From: Pseudomonas capeferrum | Lineage (GTDB): Bacteria; Pseudomonadota; Gammaproteobacteria; Pseudomonadales; Pseudomonadaceae | Length of the DNA: 64,000 nt | Direction: 5' to 3' | Assembly: GCF_000731675.1 (NCBI RefSeq) | Contig: NZ_JMIT01000005.1 | Span: forward strand, 281,430-345,429 | Shown: one piece after another, positions 35,313 to 44,558 of the stretch | Layout: every line of letters starts with the position of its first letter | Numbering within the stretch: position 1 is the first letter of the stretch | Program-made: the position numbers and the translations under genes | Notes under the pieces: generated by a model | What the model was told of the DNA's origin: nothing | The model's input: the letters and a program-made list of their open reading frames with translations, nothing else | Databases searched by the model: none

Positions 35313-35813
35313 TCAAGTACCGGCCAGGGTGCGGAAACGATACGCCAGCAGGTGGCTCAAGGGCAGCGCAGCCAGCAACAGGAACGCCAACAGGCTCCAT
35401 TCAGGCAGCGTCAGGTCGAAAAAACTCCAGGTCAGCGAGTGGCAATCCGGCCCACCCAGCAGTAACTGCCGGGCAGCCTCGCGCCAGGATTGCTCGAACA
35501 CCCGCCAGATCGGCGCCGGGCATACATGGACCGCCCCACTCGCCCCTTGCAGCCAGACATGCCGGGCGGCCAGCAGCGCCCCCGTCAGCGAGCAGGCCAG
35601 CAGCGCCCGCGTGTAACCGCGGCTGGTCGAAGGCGCCTGTACCACTGCGCCCAGGCAAAGCATCGCGTACAGGCCCAACAGCAGGCGCTGGGTGAAGCAC
35701 AACGGGCACGGTATCAGCCCCAGCGTATATTCCAGGTAATAGGACCCGACCAGCACCGCCAACGAGGCCAGGCAGGCAGGGACAAAGAAAGTGCGTAAAC
35801 GGGCCGGCAGCAT
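35313..35813 (-). CDS. dsbB: Disulfide bond formation protein DsbB (DsbH-like)
   Basis: Inner-membrane protein of 166 aa with four helices. The first periplasmic Cys pair is CPLC and the second pair is formed by Cys residues in HVCPAPIW and GGPDCHS. It reoxidises DsbA and passes electrons to quinone. The frame is open to 35879, but MLPARLRTFF at 35813 is the likely start. Pseudomonads usually carry two DsbB-type genes; the one beside algQ in P. aeruginosa is called dsbH. Confidence 0.87.
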   Translation of the reverse strand: MLPARLRTFFVPACLASLAVLVGSYYLEYTLGLIPCPLCFTQRLLLGLYAMLCLGAVVQAPSTSRGYTRALLACSLTGALLAARHVWLQGASGAVHVCPAPIWRVFEQSWREAARQLLLGGPDCHSLTWSFFDLTLPEWSLLAFLLLAALPLSHLLAYRFRTLAGT

Positions 35814-36045
35814 GGGCAATGGTGGTCCCGGGGAATGAAGTGGCTTGAAACGGTAGAGGAAACAACCGCTTTGTTTCAAGGCACTACAGGGACGACAAGT
35901 CGCTGAATAGCAAAGGAAGTTTCCATTCTGTAAGTAGGAAACGTCTTAAGAAGTGGATTGCAGATCTAACTTACATTGCCAGACAAGTTACCCAGCCCCT
36001 GAATCCGCACTTCGGCGCGGGCTCAGGGGTGGCTCAGGCAAAGGT

Positions 36046-37284
36046 TCAGGCGCGTACGGCTTCTGGCAACGGCAGCGCCAACAGACGCTCATCCAGCAAA
36101 CCAAGGCCTTCCTGGAACAGTTGGTTGCTGCGCTCGGTCTCGCCAAGGCCGGCGAGCAGGCGGGCCAGCTCGGCGCAGGTTTCCGGGTTGCGTTGCATCC
36201 GCAAGCTGCTTTCCAGATAGTCACGCGCCTTGCCCCACAGGCGGTTCTGCAAGCTCAGGCGGCCGAGGGTCAGCAACAGGCTCGGGTCTTGAGGGTTGGC
36301 TTTAAGCCAGCCTTCGGCAGCCTGTAGCTGACGTGCCGGGTCATCACCGCGCACCAGGCCATACAAACGGGCCAGGTGGCTTTCGTATTCGCGCTTGAGG
36401 GCGGTGCGCAACACCTGCTCCGCCTCGCCCTGGGCGCCCACCTGCCGCAGTTGCTCGGCATAGGCCAGCACCAGTTGCGGTTCCTGGCGCTGGGCGGCGG
36501 TAAGCTGTTGCCAGGCGCGCTCCAAGGCCTGACGCGCACTTTGCGCATCTTCGCCCCGGGTCGTCGCCAGGCTCAGGTTCTGGCCCCAGGCGCGTTTTTC
36601 CAGTTCGGCGAGCTCATCGGCCGGCAGCACCTTGCCCTTGCGCAGCTCAGGCAGCAGACGAATCAGCGCCGACCAGTCGCCGCGCCCCAGGTGCAGGCGC
36701 TGCAGCAGGCGCAGTACCTGGCCGTTGTGCGGGTGTCGCTCGTGCATGACCAGCAGGGTTTCCAGGGCGCCGTCGGTATCACCGCGGTCCATCTGCAACT
36801 GGGCATGGGTCAGGGCAATGGCAAGCTCGGCCTGCGGCTGACGCTCCAGAGCACGCTCGAGCAACTGGTCGCTGTCTGCCGTGCGGCCTTGCTCGTTGGC
36901 CGCGCGGGCGGCACCGAGGTAGTACAGCAAGGGTTGGCGCTCGGCTTCGGCGGCGCGGTGCAGATGGCGTTGGGCGCTGGCCCAGCGGCCCTCGGCGAGG
37001 TCCAACTGGCCTTGCTCGATGGCCACCCGGATGCGACGGCTGCGGTTGCGTCGCGACCACGGGTTGACCACACCACTGGAGGTCAGCACCAGGCCGACCA
37101 GGTAGCGCAGCAACCAGAGCACGGCGATTACGGCGATCAGCCCGGCCAACGCCGCCCACAGTCCCGACTGGTAACGGAAGCTGCCATAGGAGATCAACAC
37201 ATAGCCACTGTGCTTGGCCACCGCGATACCCAGCGCGGCGGCGATCACGATCGCCAGCACGGCCAGCAGGTAGACCCGCTTCAT
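36046..37284 (-). CDS. hemY: HemY, TPR protein of the haem biosynthesis operon
   Basis: Protein of 412 aa. Two N-terminal membrane helices (5-24, 40-66), with a FRYQSGLWAALAGLIAV segment, are followed by a series of TPR-like helical repeats (about 85-400). HemY proteins sit beside hemCDX in gamma-proteobacteria; their exact part in haem synthesis is unsettled and they are not the protoporphyrinogen oxidase of the same name. Its ATG overlaps the hemX stop by four bases. Confidence 0.92.
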   Translation of the reverse strand: MKRVYLLAVLAIVIAAALGIAVAKHSGYVLISYGSFRYQSGLWAALAGLIAVIAVLWLLRYLVGLVLTSSGVVNPWSRRNRSRRIRVAIEQGQLDLAEGRWASAQRHLHRAAEAERQPLLYYLGAARAANEQGRTADSDQLLERALERQPQAELAIALTHAQLQMDRGDTDGALETLLVMHERHPHNGQVLRLLQRLHLGRGDWSALIRLLPELRKGKVLPADELAELEKRAWGQNLSLATTRGEDAQSARQALERAWQQLTAAQRQEPQLVLAYAEQLRQVGAQGEAEQVLRTALKREYESHLARLYGLVRGDDPARQLQAAEGWLKANPQDPSLLLTLGRLSLQNRLWGKARDYLESSLRMQRNPETCAELARLLAGLGETERSNQLFQEGLGLLDERLLALPLPEAVRA

Positions 37285-38381
37285 GGTTTGCCCCCTTCAC
37301 CCTCGGCCGGCAGGTGACGGCGCTGGATGTAGGCCTGCACCGAGGCCAGGCTCTCGCTCAGGTCAGGGGTGACGACAGACACCGGCTGCTCGGCCAGGGC
37401 GTTGAGGCTGTCGAGCATGGCCTTGCTCTGCGGGTTGTCGGCGTTGAAGTTGGCCAACAGCACAGAGCGCGCATCATCCAGCGCCTGGGTGTAGACCTTG
37501 GCCTCGCCGTTGAGCGCCGCCCACTGGGCCTGCTCGATGGTCAGGCTGAGGGCCAGGCGCAACTGGTTGAGCGACTGCCCGGCCAGCAGCGGCCGCACGT
37601 TGTCATCGGCATTGAAGTCGATCTGGAAGTACTTGGAGATTTCCGCCCACCACTGCGACCAGCGACTGGCGCCATCGCCGTCGGCAGTCAGCGCGCCGAG
37701 GGCATCGGCGTTGCTGTCGAACTCGGGCGACTGGGCGCTGAGTTGCTGCACCAGTTCACGTTGCGCGGCCAGCTTGAGGTACAGGCCGGTGCGGTCGGGT
37801 TGCTGGGTGCTGTTGAGCGTTGCCAGGCTGCGTGCCAATTGCTCGCGGGCGGCGAAGGCGCCTGGGTCGCTCTGCTCGCGCAGGATTTCGTCGGCGCCTT
37901 CGACCAGCGCCTTGGCACTGGTGATGTCTTGCAGGGCCGAGAGGCGCAGGGTGGCCAGGCGCAGCAAGTGCTCGGCCTCTGCCAGGCGCCATTCCTTGCG
38001 GCTTTCGCCAAGCACGGTTTCCAGGCGCTGGCTGAGGCGCTGCTGGTCGCCTTGCAGCTGCGAGACCAGCCGGCGGCGGTCTTCCAGCTCGCTGGCGGCC
38101 GGCAGGCTGGCCAACTGTGCACTGATCTGCTGCTCACGCTGCTGCAGCGCTTCGGCGCGCTGGTTCAGCGCTTCAAGGTGCTGCCCTTGGTTTAACTCGT
38201 TGCCTTGCAGTTGACGCACCTGCCAGACACCCCAGCCACCTATTGCGACCCCGGCCGCTCCCAGCAGCAGGGCCAGTGCTGCCAGACCACTGCCGGAGCG
38301 CTTGGCAGGTGGGGCGGTGACGGGGTCCGCCGGCGTCTGGGCCGACGGCTGATCATTATTGGACAAGACAGTTTCGCTCAC
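37281..38381 (-). CDS. hemX: HemX, membrane protein of the haem operon
   Basis: Protein of 366 aa. A short Pro-rich N-terminus, one membrane helix (about 32-55) and a large helical domain with coiled coil (about 60-130: LEALNQRAEALQQREQQISAQL) are visible. Often annotated as a uroporphyrin-III C-methyltransferase-like protein, but it has no methyltransferase motif. It starts 45 bases after hemD and overlaps hemY. Confidence 0.9.
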   Translation of the reverse strand: MSETVLSNNDQPSAQTPADPVTAPPAKRSGSGLAALALLLGAAGVAIGGWGVWQVRQLQGNELNQGQHLEALNQRAEALQQREQQISAQLASLPAASELEDRRRLVSQLQGDQQRLSQRLETVLGESRKEWRLAEAEHLLRLATLRLSALQDITSAKALVEGADEILREQSDPGAFAAREQLARSLATLNSTQQPDRTGLYLKLAAQRELVQQLSAQSPEFDSNADALGALTADGDGASRWSQWWAEISKYFQIDFNADDNVRPLLAGQSLNQLRLALSLTIEQAQWAALNGEAKVYTQALDDARSVLLANFNADNPQSKAMLDSLNALAEQPVSVVTPDLSESLASVQAYIQRRHLPAEGEGGKP

Positions 38382-38426
38382 GTATCCATCCTTTGCATGG
38401 GGGCGCTTGGCGTTCAGCTTAGCGCC

Positions 38427-39194
38427 TTAAGAGGCAGGTGCAGCGCGGCGCTGCACAGCTGCCAGCAAGGCCGTGGCACTGGCGCCACGGCAATCCACAA
38501 CCTGTTGGGCCCCGGCGGCCCTGGCCTGCTCGGCAACCCGCGGGCTCGGCACGAACAGCGGCAGACGCGCTACCTGCGGCCAATCGGCGCCGGCCATCTG
38601 CTGCAAGTGTTCAAAGCCCTGCCCACTGCTGACCACCAGGCCATTGAGGCGTTCCGCTTCGATGCGACGCATCAAGGCGCCCGCCGGGTATTCCGGCAGG
38701 CTGCGACGATACAGTTCCAGATAATCGACACTAGCACCTTGCTCTGCAAGACGCTCTGCCAGCAGTTCGCGACCTCCGACGCCGCGGACGATCAAGACAC
38801 GCGGCGCAGGCACGCCGATAGCCTCGCGCAGGGCCGCCAGCGCGAGCAAGGCTTCACTGTCGTCACCTTGCGCTGGGCAGGCCACCTCAAGGCCCGCGCC
38901 CTGCAGCACCGCTGCGGTCGCCTCGCCCACCGTGAACCAGCCTTGAGCCGGTGGCTGTAGCCCGGCCTGGTCCAGCCGTTCGAGCAGCAACCTGGCTGCC
39001 GGCTTGCTGACCACGATGATTGCCTGAAAGCCCTGCAGCCCAGCCAGCAACTGGCGTTGCCGCTCGTCCACGGCGACAGCGTCTATCGCCAGCAGCGGCA
39101 GACAACTGCTAGCCACCCCCGCCGCCGCCAGCCGTCGCGCCAGTGCTGTGCAGTCATCGGCGGGCCGGGTCAGCAACAGGCGCCAATCACTCAC
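38427..39194 (-). CDS. hemD: Uroporphyrinogen-III synthase HemD
   Basis: Cytoplasmic enzyme of 255 aa that cyclises hydroxymethylbilane to uroporphyrinogen III with inversion of ring D. Family marks include LLLTRPADDCTALARRLAAAGV, VVSKPAARLL, WFTVGEATAAVL and VVSSGQGFEHL. Its ATG overlaps the hemC stop by four bases. Confidence 0.92.
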   Translation of the reverse strand: MSDWRLLLTRPADDCTALARRLAAAGVASSCLPLLAIDAVAVDERQRQLLAGLQGFQAIIVVSKPAARLLLERLDQAGLQPPAQGWFTVGEATAAVLQGAGLEVACPAQGDDSEALLALAALREAIGVPAPRVLIVRGVGGRELLAERLAEQGASVDYLELYRRSLPEYPAGALMRRIEAERLNGLVVSSGQGFEHLQQMAGADWPQVARLPLFVPSPRVAEQARAAGAQQVVDCRGASATALLAAVQRRAAPAS

Positions 39195-40132
39195 GGGTGC
39201 CCGGCCTCGCCATAGACTTCCTTGAGGATGGCTTCGGCGCCCTGGCCCAGCAGGTCTTCAGCAACCTGCACGCCCAACGCCTCAGCCGCTGCGCGCGGCG
39301 CCCGGGCGTCGGCCACCAGCAAGGTGCCACCGCTGGGCTGGCCGACCAGGCCACGCAGCCACAGCTGGTCGCCTTCAAGTACCGCGTAGCAGGCGATCGG
39401 CACCTGGCAGCCGCCATTGAGGTGTTTGTTCAATGCCCGTTCGGCCACCACCCGGTCGGCGGTGTCGAGATGGTGCAGTGGCGCCAGCAGCGCATGGATT
39501 TCGCTGTCAGCGCTGCGGCATTCGATGCCCACCGCGCCTTGGCCGCCCGCTGGCAGGCTGTCGTCGACGCTGATGCTGGAGGTGATGCGGTCTTCGAAAC
39601 CGAGGCGGATCAAGCCGGCCGCAGCGAGGATGATCGCGTCATATTCGCCGGCATCGAGCTTGGCCAGGCGGGTATTGACGTTGCCCCGCAGGAAGCGGAT
39701 TTCGAGGTCCGGGCGGCGCGCCAGCAACTGGGCCTGACGGCGCAGGCTGGAGGTACCGACGATGCTGCCGGCGGGCAAGGCTTCAAGGCTTTCGAAACGG
39801 TTGGAAACGAACGCATCGCGCGGGTCTTCGCGCTCGCAGATGCAATACAGGCCCAGGCCTTCGGGGAAGTCCATGGGCACATCCTTCATCGAATGCACGG
39901 CGATGTCGGCTTCGTTGTCCAGCAGGGCGGTTTCAAGCTCTTTGACGAACAGGCCCTTGCCGCCGATTTTCGCCAGCGGCGCGTCGAGCAGCTTGTCACC
40001 GCGGCTGACCATGGGCACCAGGGTCACGATCAGCCCAGGGTGAGCCTGCTCGAGGCGGGCTTTGACGTATTCGGCCTGCCACAGGGCCAAGGCACTTTTA
40101 CGGGTGGCAATGCGGATTTCGCGAGTGGACAT
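39191..40132 (-). CDS. hemC: Porphobilinogen deaminase HemC
   Basis: Enzyme of 313 aa that joins four porphobilinogen units into hydroxymethylbilane. Clear motifs are IRIATRKSALALWQAEYVK, VHSMKDVP, GTSSLRRQAQL and LNGGCQVPIACYA, whose Cys carries the dipyrromethane cofactor. It is first in the hemC-hemD-hemX-hemY series. A REP pair separates it from algR. Confidence 0.95.
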   Translation of the reverse strand: MSTREIRIATRKSALALWQAEYVKARLEQAHPGLIVTLVPMVSRGDKLLDAPLAKIGGKGLFVKELETALLDNEADIAVHSMKDVPMDFPEGLGLYCICEREDPRDAFVSNRFESLEALPAGSIVGTSSLRRQAQLLARRPDLEIRFLRGNVNTRLAKLDAGEYDAIILAAAGLIRLGFEDRITSSISVDDSLPAGGQGAVGIECRSADSEIHALLAPLHHLDTADRVVAERALNKHLNGGCQVPIACYAVLEGDQLWLRGLVGQPSGGTLLVADARAPRAAAEALGVQVAEDLLGQGAEAILKEVYGEAGHP

Positions 40133-40253
40133 GGAACGCCCCGATGCAGAGAAATACCGCCGATGATAACAGCTCCGATGGCATCGCTAGCAGATACGGG
40201 TCAAAGGCGGTGCGGTGGGGGTGGCTGTTGTGTTTGTGCCCACGGATGTCTGT

Positions 40254-40372
40254 TTGTAGGAGCGGCCTTGCGTCGCGAAAGGGCCGCGAAGCGGCCCCGG
40301 CAATCTGGGCGGCGAAGCTGAAAACCTGGGGCTGCTGCGCAACCCTTTCGCGACGCAAGGCCGCTCCTACAA
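40254..40372. repeat. Inverted REP pair between algR and hemC
   Basis: Arms 40254-40283 and 40343-40372 are perfect 30-base inverted copies. The right arm is identical to the REP inside atsB. They lie between algR and hemC, on the same strand, and may form a large hairpin in the transcript. Confidence 0.9.
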
Positions 40373-40390
40373 CACGCAGCGCACGGCGGG

Positions 40391-41134
40391 TCAGAGCGTC
40401 TGCATCATCTTGCGCACGCCAGCCACGTGGCGCCGGCTGACGGTCAGCGCATCACCGTCAAGGCCCTTGAGAAACAGCTGAAAATGCCCCAGCGGCGTGC
40501 GCTGCAGGCGTTCGATACGTTCGCGGGCCACCAGCGCGTTGCGATGGATGCGCACAAAGCGATCGCCAAATTCATCTTCCAGGGCCTTGAGCGGCTCATC
40601 GAGCAGCACTTCCCCGGTCTCGTGGCGCAAGGTCACGTATTTGTGGTCAGCAATGAAATAGATGACCTGGGGCAACGGAATCAGCTCGATGCCTTTTCGC
40701 GTTCGCGCGCTGATATGGCTGCGCGGGCCTCCGCCTTCATTGGCAGGCCGGGTAAGCGCCGCCAACTGGGCGCGGTTGGGCTTCTCGGCCTTGCGCAAGG
40801 CATCACGCAGCGCCTGGGGCTGGAAGGGTTTGGTCACATGGCTGAGGGTGCTGTCCTTGAAAGCCTCGGTGCCGTATTCGTCGTCGCCGGTGCAAAACAC
40901 CACCGACGGCGGCGCCTCGCGTTCGCACAGGCGAGCGGCAACCTGCAGGCCATCCAGGCCGGGCATGCCGATGTCGAGCAGGACGACATCAGGCTTGAGG
41001 CTTTCAATCAGCGCCAGGGCTTCCTCGCCGTTGGTGGCGCTAGGCTCCAGCACGGTGTAACCCTCCAGTTCGCCGAGCAGCCTACTGAGGCGTTCACGGC
41101 CTTGGGGTTCGTCATCAACGATCAGGACATTCAT
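40391..41134 (-). CDS. algR: LytTR-type response regulator AlgR
   Basis: Protein of 247 aa. A receiver domain (1-120) has acidic pair DD (7-8), phospho-acceptor Asp54 (VVLLDIGMPG) and a Lys in VTKPF. A LytTR DNA-binding domain (about 140-245) follows. AlgR controls alginate, twitching and virulence genes in P. aeruginosa. There the kinase gene fimS/algZ lies between algR and argH; here only 308 non-coding bases separate them, so no cognate kinase is encoded beside it. Confidence 0.93.
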   Translation of the reverse strand: MNVLIVDDEPQGRERLSRLLGELEGYTVLEPSATNGEEALALIESLKPDVVLLDIGMPGLDGLQVAARLCEREAPPSVVFCTGDDEYGTEAFKDSTLSHVTKPFQPQALRDALRKAEKPNRAQLAALTRPANEGGGPRSHISARTRKGIELIPLPQVIYFIADHKYVTLRHETGEVLLDEPLKALEDEFGDRFVRIHRNALVARERIERLQRTPLGHFQLFLKGLDGDALTVSRRHVAGVRKMMQTL

Positions 41135-41442
41135 AATTGCGCTGGATTCCTGAATGAGTCTCGCACAGGTATAGCGTAGACAGATGTGGTTCGAGCGACA
41201 CTGCGGTCACGCTCTAGACCGGTGCGATGGCCAAAGATTCACTCGGCCGGCAGATTCACTGCCAGTCCTCTGTCCAACTGTAGACGGTCCATGGAACACT
41301 GCCGTTCAATCCTGCAAATCCTTGTGTGCGTGTCTGCCTGCCGTTTTCGGGTCATTTCTCTCGACCGGCGCCCTGCGGCAGCAAGCCCAACCCTGCTATC
41401 ATCGTTGCCACTTTTTCGTTCACGCCTGCAATGAGTGAATCC
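41135..41442. promoter_or_regulatory. Divergent algR/argH intergenic region
   Basis: These 308 bases separate the algR and argH starts and should hold both promoters. I saw no trace of a histidine kinase gene such as fimS/algZ. Plus-strand frames at 41184-41438 look like chance ORFs. Confidence 0.5.
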
Positions 41443-42837
41443 ATGAGCACCGACAAGACCAATCAGTCCTGGGGCGGCCGCTTCAGTGAGCCCGTCGACG
41501 CCTTCGTCGCCCGTTTCACCGCTTCGGTCGATTTCGACAAGCGCCTGTACCGCCACGACATCATGGGTTCGATCGCCCACGCCACCATGTTGGCGCAGGT
41601 CGGCGTGCTCAGCGATGCCGAGCGCGACACCATCATCGATGGCCTGAAGACCATCCAGGGCGAAATCGAGGCCGGCAACTTCGACTGGCGCGTCGAGCTT
41701 GAAGACGTGCACATGAACATCGAGGCACGCCTGACCGATCGCATCGGCATCACCGGTAAAAAACTGCACACCGGCCGTAGCCGAAACGACCAGGTGGCCA
41801 CCGACATCCGCCTGTGGCTGCGCGACGAGATCGACCTGATCCTGGCCGAAATCACCCGCTTGCAAAAGGGCCTGCTGGAGCAGGCCGAGCGTGAAGCCGA
41901 CACCATCATGCCCGGCTTCACCCACCTGCAGACGGCCCAGCCGGTCACCTTCGGCCACCACCTGCTGGCCTGGTTCGAAATGCTCAGCCGCGACTACGAG
42001 CGCCTGGTCGACTGCCGCAAGCGCACCAACCGCATGCCCCTGGGCAGCGCCGCGCTGGCAGGCACCACCTACCCGATCGACCGCGAGCTCACCTGCAAGC
42101 TGCTGGGCTTCGAGGACGTGTCTGGCAACTCGCTGGACGGCGTTTCCGACCGCGACTTCGCCATCGAATTCTGCGCTGCCGCGAGCATCGCCATGATGCA
42201 CCTGTCGCGCTTCTCCGAAGAGCTGGTGCTGTGGACCAGCGCGCAGTTCCAGTTCATCGACCTGCCTGATCGCTTCTGCACCGGCAGCTCGATCATGCCG
42301 CAGAAAAAGAACCCGGACGTACCGGAGCTGGTACGTGGCAAGAGCGGCCGCGTGTTCGGCGCGCTGACCGGCCTGCTGACCCTGATGAAAGGCCAACCGC
42401 TGGCCTACAACAAGGACAACCAGGAAGACAAGGAACCGCTGTTCGACGCCGCCGATACCCTGCGCGACTCGCTGCGTGCCTTTGCCGACATGATCCCCGC
42501 GGTCAAGCCCAAGCACGCGATCATGCGCGAAGCGGCCCTGCGTGGCTTCTCGACTGCCACCGACCTTGCCGACTACCTGGTACGCCGTGGCCTGCCGTTC
42601 CGTGATTGCCACGAAATCGTCGGCCATGCCGTGAAGTATGGTGTGGACACCGGCAAGGACCTGGCCGAGATGAGCCTGGAAGAACTGCGCCAGTTCAGCG
42701 ACCAGATCGAGCAGGACGTGTTCGCCGTGCTGACCCTGGAAGGCTCGGTCAATGCCCGTGACCACATTGGTGGTACCGCGCCGGCGCAAGTGCGTGCGGC
42801 GGTGGTACGCGGCCAAGCCTTGCTGGCTTCGCGCTAA
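41443..42837 (+). CDS. argH: Argininosuccinate lyase ArgH
   Basis: Enzyme of 464 aa that splits argininosuccinate into arginine and fumarate, the last step of arginine synthesis. The fumarase/aspartase signature GSSIMPQKKNPD is present, as are TGRSRNDQVATD and THLQTAQPVTFGHH. GAGTGAATCC precedes the ATG at 41443, which starts MSTDKTNQSWGGRF as in other Pseudomonas ArgH. An ATG at 41431 is also in frame. Confidence 0.95.
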   Translation: MSTDKTNQSWGGRFSEPVDAFVARFTASVDFDKRLYRHDIMGSIAHATMLAQVGVLSDAERDTIIDGLKTIQGEIEAGNFDWRVELEDVHMNIEARLTDRIGITGKKLHTGRSRNDQVATDIRLWLRDEIDLILAEITRLQKGLLEQAEREADTIMPGFTHLQTAQPVTFGHHLLAWFEMLSRDYERLVDCRKRTNRMPLGSAALAGTTYPIDRELTCKLLGFEDVSGNSLDGVSDRDFAIEFCAAASIAMMHLSRFSEELVLWTSAQFQFIDLPDRFCTGSSIMPQKKNPDVPELVRGKSGRVFGALTGLLTLMKGQPLAYNKDNQEDKEPLFDAADTLRDSLRAFADMIPAVKPKHAIMREAALRGFSTATDLADYLVRRGLPFRDCHEIVGHAVKYGVDTGKDLAEMSLEELRQFSDQIEQDVFAVLTLEGSVNARDHIGGTAPAQVRAAVVRGQALLASR

Positions 42838-42844
42838 GACCATG

Positions 42845-42861
42845 GCGAGGGCTTTGCCCTC
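42845..42861 (+). terminator. Hairpin after argH
   Basis: CGAGGGC and GCCCTCG enclose TTT, eight bases past the argH stop. There is no T-run, so it may be a weak or REP-assisted terminator. Confidence 0.45.
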
Positions 42862-42872
42862 GTTCGCGGGGC

Positions 42873-42936
42873 AAGCCCGCCCCCACAGAGAAACCGCTAA
42901 CTCATTGATTTAACGGAACCCTGTGGGGGCAGGCTT
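42873..42936. repeat. Inverted REP-like pair between argH and GST gene
   Basis: Arms 42873-42888 and 42921-42936 pair with one mismatch (AAGCCCGCCCCCACAG against CTGTGGGGGCAGGCTT). It is the common Pseudomonas 3'-end REP motif between convergent genes. Confidence 0.8.
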
Positions 42937-42952
42937 GACGCTTGTGCAAACC

Positions 42953-43615
42953 TCAGCGCTTGCCGCTGCGAATCATCTCCATGAAGGCCGGCATCGACGC
43001 CTCCTTGTCTGCCAAAATCCGCGCCATGTGCGGGTTCTCGCCCATTCGCTGCAACAATGCCTTCGCCTGCGGGAAATCCGCCAGGAAGTCGACGTTCAGC
43101 ACCTTCTTGCCCACCGCGTAAGCCAGGTCGACCGAGAAGCAGAACATCAGGTCGGCAATCGTCAGCTGCTCACCCGCCACATACGGCGCGAAGCGACCAT
43201 TGCGCTTGAGCGTGGCAAAGCCCGCCAACAGGTCGGCCCGCGCGCGCTCCTTGATCAACGGCTCTACCGCCATGCCAAAGAACGACTCGGCGTAGCAGGT
43301 GCGTGCCGGCAGCTCGATGTACAACTCGATTTCTTTCAGCAGCTCGCGCACCTTGGCCTGCTCGAACGGGTCCGCAGGCAACAGCGCTTTGCCGCCCTGG
43401 GTCTGCTCGATGTAGTCGAGAATCACACTGGTCTCGCTGAGGAAGCCGTGTTCGGTTTCCAGCACTGGTACCTTGCCCCGTGGGCTGACTTCCAGTGCAT
43501 GCGGCGCCTGGCCGCCATAGAAGGTGACCTCCTCGAAAGGCAGGCCTTTTTCCAGGAGTGCCAGCTTGACCATGTTGTAGTAGTTGCTGACTGAGAATCC
43601 GTGAAGCTTGAGCAT
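42953..43615 (-). CDS. Glutathione S-transferase family protein
   Basis: Protein of 220 aa. A thioredoxin-like N-terminal domain (1-78: LKLHGFSVSNYYNMVKLALLEKGLPFEEV, then GKVPVLETEHGFLSETSVILDYIEQ with the cis-Pro and the E-S glutathione-binding pair) is followed by a helical C-terminal domain (about 88-210, LTIADLMFCFSVDLA). It conjugates or binds glutathione; the substrate is unknown. The ATG at 43615 gives the usual N-terminus; the long open frame beyond it is ignored. Confidence 0.9.
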   Translation of the reverse strand: MLKLHGFSVSNYYNMVKLALLEKGLPFEEVTFYGGQAPHALEVSPRGKVPVLETEHGFLSETSVILDYIEQTQGGKALLPADPFEQAKVRELLKEIELYIELPARTCYAESFFGMAVEPLIKERARADLLAGFATLKRNGRFAPYVAGEQLTIADLMFCFSVDLAYAVGKKVLNVDFLADFPQAKALLQRMGENPHMARILADKEASMPAFMEMIRSGKR

Positions 43616-43762
43616 GGGGTAACAGCCTCCAGGCCGTATGGGGATGGCCCGGCTTTTATAGCCCCTCAGCCTGCGCCTGACCAGCGTCATGCACCCGGTC
43701 AATGACCGGACATTGCCGCCACAGGCGTGGCAAACTGTATGCCCAATCACAGGAGTACCGCC

Positions 43763-44062
43763 ATGAGCGAGCCCACCGACATCGACAATGACGACGAAGC
43801 CTTCGCCGAGGCAACGCTGACCCAGGCCATCGAGAACCAGATCGAAAGCGACGAGCCGCCAGCGGCCAAGGCCACCTTCAACAAACTCACCCTGGTTGGC
43901 TATGCGCGCGAGGAAATCCTCAACCTGATGGCCCATGTGCTGGCCTTCGAGATCGACAACATGCTGGTGGAAGACCGCGCGTTCAACAGCGAATGGTATG
44001 AAAACGCCCTGCGTGCCCTGCCCGAGCTGCCACCTGAGATGGATCAAGGCGACGACGAATAA
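43763..44062 (+). CDS. Conserved small acidic protein, function unknown
   Basis: Protein of 99 aa, strongly acidic at both ends (DIDNDDEAFAEA at the start, EMDQGDDE at the end) with a helical middle (FNKLTLVGYAREEILNLMAHVLAFEIDNML). AGGAG lies seven bases before the ATG. No family assigned. Confidence 0.8.
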   Translation: MSEPTDIDNDDEAFAEATLTQAIENQIESDEPPAAKATFNKLTLVGYAREEILNLMAHVLAFEIDNMLVEDRAFNSEWYENALRALPELPPEMDQGDDE

Positions 44063-44131
44063 CCCGACTACACTCGAAGGTCAGGCACCCATGAAGGTGC
44101 CGCCATCCTCGTCTGGAAGTCAGGAGTCGCC

Positions 44132-44377
44132 ATGTCCTTTACCCCCGAGCTGATCGATGAACTGGAAGTACTTGCGCTGTTCAAGCACGACAGCAGCCAG
44201 GAAGGCATCAAGATAAACAGCCAAGCCCCCACTAAACTCATCGCGGCAGCTAAACGCCTGCACGAAAAAGGGCTGACCGATCAACCCGATGGTGGCTACC
44301 TGACCAGCCTGGGTCATGACGCCGTCGAAAGTGTGCAACTGCTGCAGAACATTCTCAAGGCGCCACAACCGGCCTGA
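44132..44377 (+). CDS. TIGR02647-type small protein
   Basis: Protein of 81 aa starting MSFTPELIDELEVLALFKHDSSQEGIKIN and containing LIAAAKRLHEKGLTDQPDGGYLTSLG, the form of the TIGR02647 family. This looks like a small winged-helix or DNA-binding-like fold, but function is unknown. CAGGAG lies about six bases before the ATG. Confidence 0.85.
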   Translation: MSFTPELIDELEVLALFKHDSSQEGIKINSQAPTKLIAAAKRLHEKGLTDQPDGGYLTSLGHDAVESVQLLQNILKAPQPA

Positions 44378-44401
44378 CAGACTGCCGCAATCCTTGTGGG
44401 A

Positions 44402-44532
44402 GCGGCCTTGCCGGGGCGCCGGACCGGTCGGAAAGGGCCGCAACGCGGCCCCGGCAATTTGTGCAGCACTGCTGAAATCCTGGGGCCGCGTTGCGGCCCT
44501 TTCCGACCGGTCCGGCGCCCCGGCAAGGCCGC
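44402..44532. repeat. Perfect 51-base inverted REP pair
   Basis: Arms 44402-44452 and 44482-44532 are exact inverted copies over 51 bases with a 29-base spacer. It lies between the convergent TIGR02647-type and FTR1 genes. A third, diverged copy is at 13548-13607. Confidence 0.95.
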
Positions 44533-44558
44533 GCCTACAGGGGGTTTACACACCTTTG

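Noticed and set aside
41239..42843. A 534-codon minus-strand frame opposite argH, considered as a possible fimS/algZ kinase
   Set aside because: No membrane helices, H-box or ATP-binding motifs; it is antisense to argH throughout.
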